Assembly (NCBI GenBank): GCA_035578905.1
Contig: JAQJVL010000159.1
Coordinates: forward strand, 1,802,731 to 1,866,730
Direction: 5' to 3'
Source of the DNA: Stictocephala bisonia
Lineage: Eukaryota > Arthropoda > Insecta > Hemiptera > Membracidae
DNA length: 64,000 bases
Shown in pieces: positions 1 through 11,686 of this stretch (positions are counted from its first letter, which is position 1; each line of letters opens with the position of its first letter). Below the pieces are notes generated by a model. That model did not search any database and was not told the origin of the DNA. It worked only from the letters and a program-made list of their open reading frames with translations. Both the position numbers and the translations under genes were made by a program.

Positions 1-966
1 AAGAGGAATAGTTCAAATTCAGTGAGAACATCAAGTTTAGGTGCTCTTTAGCAAACAGAAATTAAAACATGTGCATTATTAACAGAAACAACAAGGAACG
101 TCTACTAGGTCGCCCTAACCTGGTGGTGTCAGAGGAGTGCAGTAATGAAGAGGTTATATCAAATTTGACAAAATATGCAACTACTCCATCACCTTTGGAC
201 AAACGATCATTGTGATAGAGTAATTACAGACAGATCCAACACTTTTGTTTAAAATATTACGCATGAGCCAGTGCAGAAATTAAAATGATATATCAAAACT
301 AGGGAATTCAAAAAATGAAACGAAATTCATTGATATGACCAAAAAGAGATTGAGTGTTGACGTTAGCTATCTTAAGATAACTGGAGTAGGGCGTGAAGTA
401 TTAATTTATTGCTAGGCAAAAGTCAAATATATAATAATGCTATAAAAAACTTTATCTAACAGTTCAGTACAAACTCAGTTATCTGGTTTAAAGTGGTGGC
501 AAATCCAACCGGATATGTTTAAACTGAAAGTCGCAAAAAACTTGGTTTTCCAACAAAAAACAGATCAATATCTCATATCAGACGGCAAGCAGGAAAGTAG
601 GGCCAACAAATGCAAACAATGCAAATTTTGAAAGCATGGCAAAATTTGATGAGACAAATACAAAATGTTGACTAAATATTGTCAAAATCTTGTGTCTTGT
701 AAGACATACGTTAAAAAAAAAAAAAAACTGTGTTTTGCTTATTAAAGTTCTAACATCTCTGTTAAATACTATAGAGTAACTTCTATAGTATTTAGACAAA
801 ACTTTGTTATACAGTGTAATTTAAGTTATTTTAAAATAAAAGAACAATAACTACATCCTTTAAATAAACAAGAATATGTTTTCACTCCGCCACAGTAAAC
901 AAGAGATAATGTATTCGTAATGAACTCTTTCAATTCCCTTTAGTTATGAGAAATGGACTGTTCCAA
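1..966. other. AT-rich intron sequence, nothing recognised
   Basis: I see no further FAS1 exon on the minus strand here. A short plus-strand frame (69-213, containing LLGRPNLVVSEECSNEEV) is more GC-balanced than its surroundings and may be a scrap of an old transposon, but I cannot assign it. Confidence 0.4.
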
Positions 967-2965
967 CTAATAATAATAATAATGGCTTTATTGTACAAAA
1001 GTGTTTTATACAATTGGCGAACTTAGGACTAATAAGTCCTCTCTTACAGTTAACCCTTTTATGTTAAATTAGTAAATATAACAAAGCCTAAAACATGAAA
1101 TACAGAACTAAACTAAAGAAAAATAATAATAATAACAATACAAAGAAGCAAATAATATAAACTAAATGAACTACTAACATATTATCAACTTTACCATTCT
1201 CTCACTCATACACTCGTTCAACCCTAATCCCAGACCCCATCCCCAGCTACCATCACAGACTCATCCGTTCAAAAAGAAAGGCTTTCAATGATGCTGTGAA
1301 CCGAGCTCGACTGTCATATCTCTTTAAATATGGAGAAAGTTTATTCCATTCTCTGCAGGCAGTTACTGAAAATGAATTTGTGTAGAAAGATGTTCTATGA
1401 AGAGGAATACGTAATATTGACGAGGCTGAGCGTGTCTCCTTTGCACCAATTTTTGAGTTATACTGAAAGTTTTGAGAGAGGTATTTTGGATTCCCATCAT
1501 TAAGTACTAAAAACAAAATACTCAATATTTTTAATAATCTAAGGTCGGCCAGTTTAAGAATGGAATGTTTAATATAGTATTGAGAGATATGATCATTATA
1601 TTTTAAATTAAAAATAAATCTAATACAAAAATTTTGACAAACCTGAAGTTTATTAGCCAAAGCCACAGTCATGTCATTGTACACAGAGTTGCAATAGATG
1701 AAATGTGGAAAGATAAGTGCTATTACAAGACGAAGCTTTATTTTTACTGGGAGAAAGTATTGAAGTTGTTTGAGGGAATGGATAGAACCAAAAGTCTTTT
1801 TACAAACACTAAGCACTTCTTCTTCCCAAGTCATATTCTGGTTAAAAATAACACCTAAATTTTTAACTGAGGTACAGAAAGGCAGAGGGTTGCCATTGAC
1901 TAGAATTTGTTTGATGTTGTTTATACTGAATTTGGTGTGAAGGCGAGAAGAACAAATAATAATGGGCTGTGTTTTATCCTCATTAAGTTTAAGACCATGA
2001 TTTTTGGTCCATTTGACTAAATTTTCAATATCTAGGTTAATACAAGTTATTGTTTCGTTTAAGGTACTAATACAGGAGTGAGCATAGATTTGCAAATCGT
2101 CAGCATACATGTGATGTTTCGTGAAGGATAAGACTGAGCTAATATCGTTAATATATAGGGAAAATAGCAGTGGACCTAAAATTGAGCCTTGAGGAACACC
2201 AGACGAAACAGATTTGAAAATTGAAGTTCTGTCGCCCACACGCACACACTGTTGACGATCAGCTAAGTAAGATCTAATCCAACATATGCTGCTATCTGAA
2301 AAGCCTAAATTCTGGAATTTAACCAGAAGAAGGGAGTGATCCACGTAGTCAAATGCCTTAGAAAAATCAAACAAAGTTAAGACTGTACATTTTCTAAGAT
2401 CCATGGCTCTTCGAATGTCATCTGTGACACAGAGAAGAGCTGTTTCTGTACTATGGCTGGAACGAAACCCTGATTGATATGTATTAAGAATATTATTATT
2501 CAGAAATGTGTTTATTTGTAAATGGACGATCTTTTCCAGGCATTTAGAAATGGTGGGCAAAATGCTAATAGGTCTGTAATGTTTGGCTTCTGATGGTACA
2601 GGTACTTTGTTTAATGGGAGAACAAGGGCATATTTCCATAAGCTAGGAAAAGTAGTTGTGGCCAATGACTTATTGAATATAGCAGTAATGACAGGAAGAA
2701 CAGCAAAGAGTATTTTTTTATCATCTTAATCGAAATACCATCCACTCCTGTAGCATTACTGGTAACTTTACGAAAAGCCCTTAGAGTATCAATTTCAAGG
2801 ACATGTTTAAAAGAGAATCTTTCAAAAGGCAAAGGTGGATTGGGTTGGTTAGATAGTTCCTCTATATATGATTTAACAATGTCTTGGTCGTTTGGAATGG
2901 AAGATGAAATAAAAAATTCATTTAGATCATTTAAAGGATTATTGACTGGAAGGGTGGTTTTTTGA
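967..2965 (-). mobile_element. 5-prime-truncated non-LTR retrotransposon (Jockey/CR1 superfamily)
   Basis: The minus strand reads a partial ORF2 (about 2962 to 1253), a 3-prime UTR of about 260 bp with an ACAATAAAG polyadenylation-like signal at 984-994, and a tail of TTA/ATT triplets at 967-983. Homology starts abruptly near 2965, as expected for a target-primed insertion that stopped early. It lies in the last visible intron of the fasciclin gene, in the same orientation as that gene. Confidence 0.85.
1253..2962 (-). pseudogene. LINE ORF2 reverse transcriptase, 5-prime truncated with one frameshift
   Basis: The 470-residue open frame 2665-1253 has the reverse transcriptase core in order: HYRPISILPTISKCLEK (about residues 29-45), YQSGFRSSHSTETALL (63-78), the catalytic FDFSKAFDYVDH (99-110), GVPQGSILGPLLF (156-168) and the catalytic YADD (187-190), then the long thumb/C-terminal part ending FLFERMSL. 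Upstream residues (ATGVDGISIKMI and LPFERFSF) continue in another frame; the shift falls in a run of seven T on the plus strand (2713-2719). The endonuclease domain is missing, so the copy cannot move by itself. Catalytic residues are intact and decay is slight, suggesting a fairly recent insertion. Confidence 0.88.
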
Positions 2966-3143
2966 AACTACAACTACTTCCTAACAGAAGTAAACAAAGT
3001 GCCAGTTTGGATTTTCGGGCAGATTATGCAGTGACAACCGGTAATGTAGGAAAAGTTAAAAGAAAAGACAATAATATTGAATGCTTCTTACACTGCAAAG
3101 TAGAACTTTTAAAGGTAAGTTGAAGGCCAAGTTTCTGACATAC

Positions 3144-3362
3144 CTGATTTTGGTGTAAGCACCTTGTCCAGGACGTGTACTACTCCATTGGTAGCGACAA
3201 TGTCCTCCTGCACCACTCTACCCTTGTCGTCTACCATCAGTTGTCCATCCTGGTCCCTAGCTAGCCTCACCACCTCGCCTTCCAGATCTGTAGTGCTCAG
3301 CCGACCTTCAGACACTGGTGCCGCACACAAAGTCAATGGCAACAAGTGGTGGCGCAACACTC
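3144..3362 (-). CDS. mfas: mfas-like exon 10: FAS1 domain 2, C-terminal half
   Basis: 219 bp, acceptor TTTGCAG, donor GTATGT (3143-3138), phase 1 on both sides. It encodes RVLRHHLLPLTLCAAPVSEG, a strand-rich middle, and ATNGVVHVLDKVLTPKSG, the conserved H2 ending of a FAS1 repeat. The frame is still open at the donor and no later FAS1 exon is visible down to base 1, so the next exon is outside the window. Confidence 0.87.
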
Positions 3363-6300
3363 CTGCAAACCAACAAATAATAATCATGCTTCCCGTATTT
3401 TGGGAGAGTTGCTCTATTTTTTATTTACACTTTAATGGGAAAACATTGTTCTATATATTTTCCCTAAGAAAGTTTAATATTTCTACTTAATTATTGTTTT
3501 ACTAATTGGGTATCTAATTATTGTTATACTATTGGGATCATTTAGAATAGAGACTTCATACTTTAATCCTATAAGCAAAAATTTCACAATAATATTGTAG
3601 TTGAAGATTTTGTACACCCTTTGTATAAAAAAGGATGATTATTTATACATATTTTATTGATAATCATCAAAATGATAACTAGTATAGGTGAAAACAGTAG
3701 TATAAACAGTGGATTAAAATCATATCAAACATTATTTTACAAGACCTTAGATAAAAAATGTTAAAAGATTTTGATTTTACTTACATTTTTACTTCAAGCC
3801 TTAATTAAAATGCCTGAGGTACCAAACAGTGATAACTTGTAACTTCTATATGTTTTATACGTTTGTGATAGTGGACTTGTCTTATTTGGTAAATTTAAAA
3901 TGTAGAGCTCTTTAACTTGACCTCTGGTTTTACTTTAAAATAAGCCATAGGCCTAACTATATTTTTGATTACTTTAATAATATGATTTATTCTTTTTATC
4001 TACATGTATTTCAATAGTACATACTGTCAATGCAGGCTTCACCCCTGGAATACTTGTCCTTGATACCAGCTCCCAGCTTGTCCCACGCCTCATTGTTGGG
4101 AGCAAACACAGTAACAGCTGAAGCGTTGGCCAGCACCTCGAGTAGTCCCTCTTGTTCTAAATCTATGCAAAACACAACTCTCATTACTACATTCTATTTA
4201 TTTTGTTTTAATTGAATGAATGTAAGCAAATATTATATATTTTAATTACCACAAGTTGCTACAACCTTTCTCTATGGAAGACCATTTAATTTATTACATA
4301 GTAGCGCACAAATAATAAGCTTAGAACATTCTTCCTGATGTGTCAGAGGTGTGAACCAGAACACTTGGCTTTCAGCTGTGGTTGTTGGCTTGTTTGACAC
4401 CTTTCTTTACAGTGCTTTTGTTAACTGATGACGCAGTATGCAAAATTATGACCGTTTGAATTTAATTTATCCGGTTATACATATAAAACAATATTAATTT
4501 CTATTTTGTAATATTATTTAATATTTTTTTTTTATTTTTATTTACTTATCTTTTCTTAATTCTGTCTGAAGTATAGTTCAATTTAACTGTATAAGATTTA
4601 TATTGTGTTTAAGTTAGAATAATTAATGTTTTATTAACGCTGGTTGTGTGTACGGGGAACTAAGTAATTCTAACCTTGACATATGCATGAAATTTCTACA
4701 ATAAAGATATTTTTCATTTCATTTTGGTTCAACCCGTTTTAAGGCTATAGCTAATCAATCAATGAATCAAAGTGTTTTATTAAAGAGGATAGACAAGGCC
4801 CTAGATAAAGCCTCATATTAAACTATGTCATTCACATTTTATTTACAGTTTTAACCAAGAGTCCAAATATTTTCTAAAATTTTTTTCTCTTATATTGTAT
4901 GTTTAAGAAAACATATGTTCAATGTCTTACACTGTCTGAACTGAGAGAACTGTGGTTGGTCCAGAATGTCCATGACAGATTGGCTGACAGGCTGCAGAAC
5001 TCTGTCTACAGTGTGGATGCGTGCGTGCTTAGCAACGTTGTCCCAGGACCTGATGCGAGCACAGTTCACAGTCATAACAGGCTCCTCACGACCCGGATAG
5101 ATATTGATTCTCAGTGGAGAATTCTTGTATGAACTGTTCACTACCTGTTCACAACAAAATAATCAGGAAAAATATATTTTATTTTTTCTTGATATGGATT
5201 AGATTTTTTAATTTAAATAAAACACGATTCTTTAGAAGTTGATTACTTTCCAGTCTGTATTAATTAATGATATACAGAACAAGTGAATGTCACACAGCAC
5301 AAACATATTTCAATATAAGCACAAAATGCACAAATCTATTACAAGAACAAAATGCACAAATATTATGGTGATCAATTTCGGTGAACCACACTCACCTGCC
5401 TCAGACCAGAGGAATTCACCGAAATCGATCACCATAATTTTGTACTTGTATTGTAATATATTTGATCATTTTGTGCTTATATTGAAATATATTTGTGTTG
5501 TATGACGTTTACTTGTACTGTATAACACATATTATGCTAATTAAAAAACAATTAATAATATAGTAATTTAGCCCCAGTTATATATTTTTAATTTATAGTA
5601 ACATTATAACACTATTAGTGTTATTTATTAATGTAAATAGTTTATTAAATAAATTTAACACAGACCAAATCTAACAAAACAACATACTTTCACCTTTTTA
5701 AGTTTTTCTGGTTAGACAGTTATTTTTTTCCGTTGAACTAAATCTAGTATTTTGAAAGGAAAAATACAATATGATCAATTTGTTTTTATAATACAACTTT
5801 TTGATTGAATAATTTACCATTTCATTGGTGAAATCGTCTACGTCCAAAAGTGAGTTGGTGATGTGAGCCATGGCAACATCATTTCTGAGCTGGTTAGTTT
5901 GTTCGCTGTCCTCGTTTGACTGCTCTACTGCACGAGCCACGCGTCGCTCTCGGATTTGGTTCTGGTCATCAAAACAAATTAATACCATAACTTGAAAAAA
6001 AAACAGTAAACATTTTCTTCATTTGTTTAATTATGTTGGATATTATTTGACATCAAACTTGTCCAATAGTAATAAATTACATGAGATATAATATTTAGTG
6101 AGAAAACTTAATATTGCAGGAATATTAAAATTTATTGTCTATAAAACAAAAATGTAGAGGTAACTTTAAAAAGTTAAGAGATATGTGAAAGATGTGTTAC
6201 ATAAATCGAAAACTATGAACCAGGAACTGAACTGTAAAAAATTCATTAAATTTATTTTCAATAATAGACTTAATTAGCATTATTAATTTTGATGCATGAT

Positions 6301-9300
6301 CCTTTTATATTAATTATTAACAAATGTTTAAATAATATAAAGCCAAACATTGCAGTTTATTTACAAAATATTCAACTTAAGGGGGGACCATTTCCCAAAC
6401 CCCCAAGTCACTGCTGGGAAGTCGACAGCCCCTATACTAGCAATGCAATTTCACTTTCAGCGTGCCAAAACATGCTTTTCTATTACAACTCTTTTCTGGT
6501 AGCTGCCATAGCTGGGAGATCACAAAATCGTGACAGTTCAGCTATCAGGTTTGTTGCTCGTTTATAACTACTCAGAATGTACGTACAGCTTTAAAGATTT
6601 GCTGTGGCCGCGAACATCACACCCCCATTGCTATTAGTGGCACTCTCATGGCAACTCCACTTCCCTGCCTCCCGGTGCTGTGCAATATAGCTCCTCCAGA
6701 GATAAGGTGTCAGGAGGCACTACTTAAAGAATTCAATAAGATCTTGAATGCCCCGCACCTCCCCATTACACAGGATCTCCCACGTCAGAACGATCGCTTA
6801 AAATCTCAAAACCCAACTCTACGTACTGCTTTCCAGTTGAGCAGATCAAATTTCACACCCAATACTTGCTGAGCCATAGCGTGGAACAGTTTTGATGGAT
6901 GAAATAAGTTCCTTACTAACAATCCGTCAATACCTACTACATAGGTGGTGTAAACCTCCCTCGTAGGGAGTGAACACTCTTAAATCGGTTCCGAACTGGC
7001 GTTGGCAGATGTGATTACTGAAAGTATAAATGAGGATTGACACTAGATGAGTCATGTAACTGCAGGTTACAAATCCAAACAATGGATTACATTGTTATCC
7101 ATAGTTTCAGTTTCATAGTTTCAGAGAGCCCCCTACATTCTTTTACGGAGGGATTAGTCAGCATAAACAGAATCAGTGAAGCAGGTCTAAAATGGCTCCA
7201 TGGATTGGACTTCGTTTTGTGACAGGAAATCACTTTACATTTTTTATTTTTTTCAATCAATAATATTATGATTTTTGGATCTTTATCCAAATTATAAATC
7301 GCAGCTTTTTAAAATTTACAAGTGGTAGCTGATAACAAACCATACAATATATATTTCAACTGTACGATTCATGTTTTTTATTATAATGAATTAGAGAGAA
7401 TAATGTATGATTATTAAAGGCCCATTCTAGTGGACCAAATCAGAGCTAAAAAGGTACAAACAAAAAGTGACCTACAGACTCCTGGAAGTCAGTGTCAGGG
7501 CTCTTCATGGCAGAGTCAACAGGAGCGAAAACTGTGATGTTCTTGTCTGTGAAGGACCTCATAACATTCTGGGTGCGAAGCATGGATGCAAACTCCTTAC
7601 TGCCCAGGGTGTCAAGGACGTCCACCACATCCTTCAGGTCCACTAACAAACACATTTACAGTTAGGTAACCTGTCTTACAACAGTTAATGAACTGCTGTA
7701 TTCAGTGGAATATACATTACTGTTTAATAAGCTTGAAATCGTCATGATTGTCTTAATTATGATTTGTTGTTTTACTATATTAAGGATGACAATATTTAAT
7801 ATTAAATTATCAATGACATACAATTACATTTCCTTGAACAACAAACAAACCTCAGTATCCGTAATTTTTGCCTGGGGAGTAAGTTCTTCTACGAACCTAC
7901 CAAAGTAAGGCACTTATAAACCAGAAAAGATAAACATTACAGGCTTATTTTCAGTTGAAATATTTACCGATTTCCTGTCTCATCCTAATTTAACCCATTG
8001 ACCTATGAGTTTATTTGCACTCCGCAGTCAAAATGTAAGCATTTGGCAAAAGATTCATACATAAAAAAATACAATTTTCAAACTAGAGCAAAAATTTTTA
8101 TGTTTTTATTTTTATAATAAAACTGCCTTCAAAAATATAAAATAAATGTGTACCTAAAAACTCATTATAACATATCAATATAAAAATCAAGTATTTTGTT
8201 TTTATTTTTATAAATGTCGAAAGTATGTGTATATTTTTTTAGTAAACAATTAGAAATCATTACTGAGTTGCTGTAGTTTTGTTGACAATATAATTCTCTA
8301 CAAGAAAATATTATATTTTATAAATAATATTTTTAAATCATTGCAACAACAAAATTGTTTCTAACCCATGTAAAATTTGCCATTTTGACAATAGCCAAAA
8401 TTTCAAAACAATGTTTACCTAGAACTACAGGAAGATGAAACTAGAGTGGGAGTTATAATTTATAGAATTAATATATATGTACAATTTAAGTATTTGAAAA
8501 TTATATAACAAACTTTATATTATACAAATATAATAAAAATAGAAACTTATACCGGTACTAATGGTAATCCTTTAGTCATGGTCCGGCCAAACATTCGCAC
8601 TTGTCTGCTTATGTTTACAATCTCAAACTGAAAGCTAAATTTTATTGTAAAAAAAACCAGCTGATTGTTACAAAACTGACAAGGAACAGAAAACAATATT
8701 CAAGCACATAGAGTAACAATAAGTTGGTTACTATTGTCATACACCTGGTTGTTTAGCTCACAAACATAGTAGTTTTGTGTGCGACATTGCCAATTTGCAA
8801 TGTATTTTTGGGTTCTAAAACAATACAAGTGTAGCTCATATATTTTTTACAGTATTTCAGTTTTCACTGATTGTTTTTATCAATGTTTTCAATGTTTTGA
8901 TGCAATAGTTTTTTTTTTTAATATTAAAAGGTATTTTTACCATCATGGAACAGTTCCATGATAGCAATTTTGAATGCAGATTGGCCGTCACAGAACGGTT
9001 CTGTGAATATAGGCCAATGGGTAAATATTAAATTATCAATGTCATACAATTACACTTCTTTGAACAAAGAACAAACCTCAGTATCTGTAGTTTTTGCCTG
9101 GGAAGTAAGTTCTTCTACGTACCTAGACCAGAGTAAGACACTTGTAAACCAGAAATGATAAACATTTTTGGTTAGTTTCTTCTGTATATTAGTCTTGCAG
9201 GCTTATTTTCAGTTGAAATATTTGCTGATTTCCTGTCTCATTCTAATTTAAAAAGCTAGATAGTATCTTCTAACCTCCACGTTTAAAGTAAAACATAGAA

Positions 9301-11638
9301 AAGTAATTTTTTATCTTTATTTATTTTTTAAATCACAGTATTAACGTTATTTATGAATTTTCATTAAATATTGATACATTTTCATTAATCTAAAATGTAT
9401 TGTAGAAAGTGTTTTATGACAAATCACGATTATTCTACATCACACATAGGACAAGGTAAAACTGATGCAAAAGATGAATGGACTAAAATTATGAATTAAG
9501 TAAATCATAAAATTGTAAAAATATATCTTTTAAATTTACTATAGAAATTAAAATCACATTTTCTTATAGAGGCCAATTTCCTCTATACCCCTTACTCCAC
9601 CTATTCCCCATGGACTATTGATCGCAGGGAACTTTTCACACAGAGTACCTCTATTCTACTCTGCCCATTGAATGAAACTTTTTTGATTTGATTTTATTTT
9701 CCAATAGTTCTTTAGTCATATAAATGTGCAGATATAACATGAATTTAACATAATTTTATACCGAATTCACTTTTAATAGTTAAGTCTAAGTAACTTTGGC
9801 TATATATCTATCTTTAGTTAAAGATTAACTGTAGAAGGTAAAATTAATTTAAGTAAATGATTTAATTATTTGAAATACATGATGTAATGAATTCTTTATC
9901 ACTCTAGTACTTATCTAATGGAATCATTTATCAATAATAGAAATCATTGACAGAAAAATCAAATATTTTTTATTTTTAAAATTGTTATATCCAAATTGTT
10001 TTAACATGCTTTTAAATAGAATGGACAATGGTATAAATGAACTAACATAATAATATAACTTTCCTATATACCAAAGTAGATGCATGTAAAGTATACAGTA
10101 TATTTAAAAAACCTGTAAAATATAAACATATTTCTCACAGTACAAGTGAACGTCACACAACACAAATATATTACAATACAAGAACAAAATGCACAAATAT
10201 TATGGTATTATTTCTCACGTCATACTGAAACAGGCAATATCAAAATAAAAGGGGACATCTTTAAATTGAATCTTATAAAAAATTTTGAATTGCCATTTCG
10301 TACTACATCATTTAATTAAAAGAGTACATGAAAATGAATAAATGAGACAGTGGTCCTGGTAAAATGTATACGTAATAGAAGAGCTAGTGGCTGAGCAGTC
10401 TAAGGCATTAGGACTTTGAGTCTGAGTTAGAGATAGCGAAGGTTCGGTTAGTGCCTTGACTGGAAGTTTTTATCAGCAATCATCACCTTGCATTGAACAA
10501 TTCCTCCCTCTTACTATGTCTAAATAAGTTCCTCGCACAGATCAAAAGTCTATGAGGAATGGACAGAGTAAAGCTAAAAAGAAGATCGGCCTCTCCTTTT
10601 ATATAAAAATAATAATAAGTTGTTACATACCAAGTTATTGGAGTACTTACTCAAGATGCAGAACTTGTACACTTTTTATCTAAAACACTAAACATAACAT
10701 TAAAAACAAGACCACCATAAAAAAAGTACAAGACAACAACCATAGTTCACACCAAGCTAGGCATACCACCAAAAATTTAATGATCAACGAATTAATTTAT
10801 TTAAAAGAGAATGATACGAGTACAATTCAAGGATTGTTTAAAAAATTAAAGTTTCAATGATGAACTTATTCACAATTTATATTATGTAACATGCAACAAA
10901 GAACTGATTTTGCTTTGAATAGTTAGGACAATTTATAACTCCTGGCAAGGAGTGAAAATTACATTAAATAATATAAGAACAATCAATATGCCACTAAAGA
11001 TCCTTTTTAGCTTATAGTCTACAATTAATCAGCAAGTCTCAAAAAATGCTTTTGTCGTTTCTTTACTACTATTTGTAACAATCTTCTTAATAAAATGGAA
11101 TCATGCATTAGATAACAAAGTATACTATATTTGTGTTAATTTTGTGAGCTACAGGACTCAAAGTTATCATCAACAAACAAGTCGATTGTTGTAATGTAAA
11201 GAAATAATTATGTTGATACTTTAAATCATGCTAGGACACTAAAAAGAGTTTAAAACGGTTAAGTATTAAAGAGGGCTTTAACTTTGCCTGGTATAATAAG
11301 TCCTTTTTTAACATTTTTTTAGCATCATTCTGTAAATATATATTTTCTCACAGAACCTGACTCTTCACCAGGTAAAATGTGACCTTATCATGGGACAAGA
11401 CTGCTCAACAAAGGCTTAAAACTTTCAAAATGTGTAGCATCTAAACGTTTCTTTGGAAGGGTCTCATTAATTGTAATTTCTGTGAAACCTTTAAAATTTA
11501 GCACTCTTAAGTTTTCTAAACTGAGCTATAAGTTCTGAAATATTAAAAGACACCTTAAAGGCACTTAAGAAAGCCAAGCATAGTAAAATTTATTATATTA
11601 TGTTATGTAATTATATATATATATATATATTTAGATGT

Positions 11639-11686
<48 letters not shown>

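Noticed and set aside
9040..9135. Cassette exon of the fasciclin gene in the duplicated segment
   Set aside because: The AG-GT-bounded length is 46 bp and would shift the frame between exons 5 and 6. Substitutions between the two copies include many amino-acid changes.
10380..10460. Possible tRNA-Leu/Ser gene
   Set aside because: The B box is mutated and the 3-prime side runs into a SINE-like body with an AATAAT tail.
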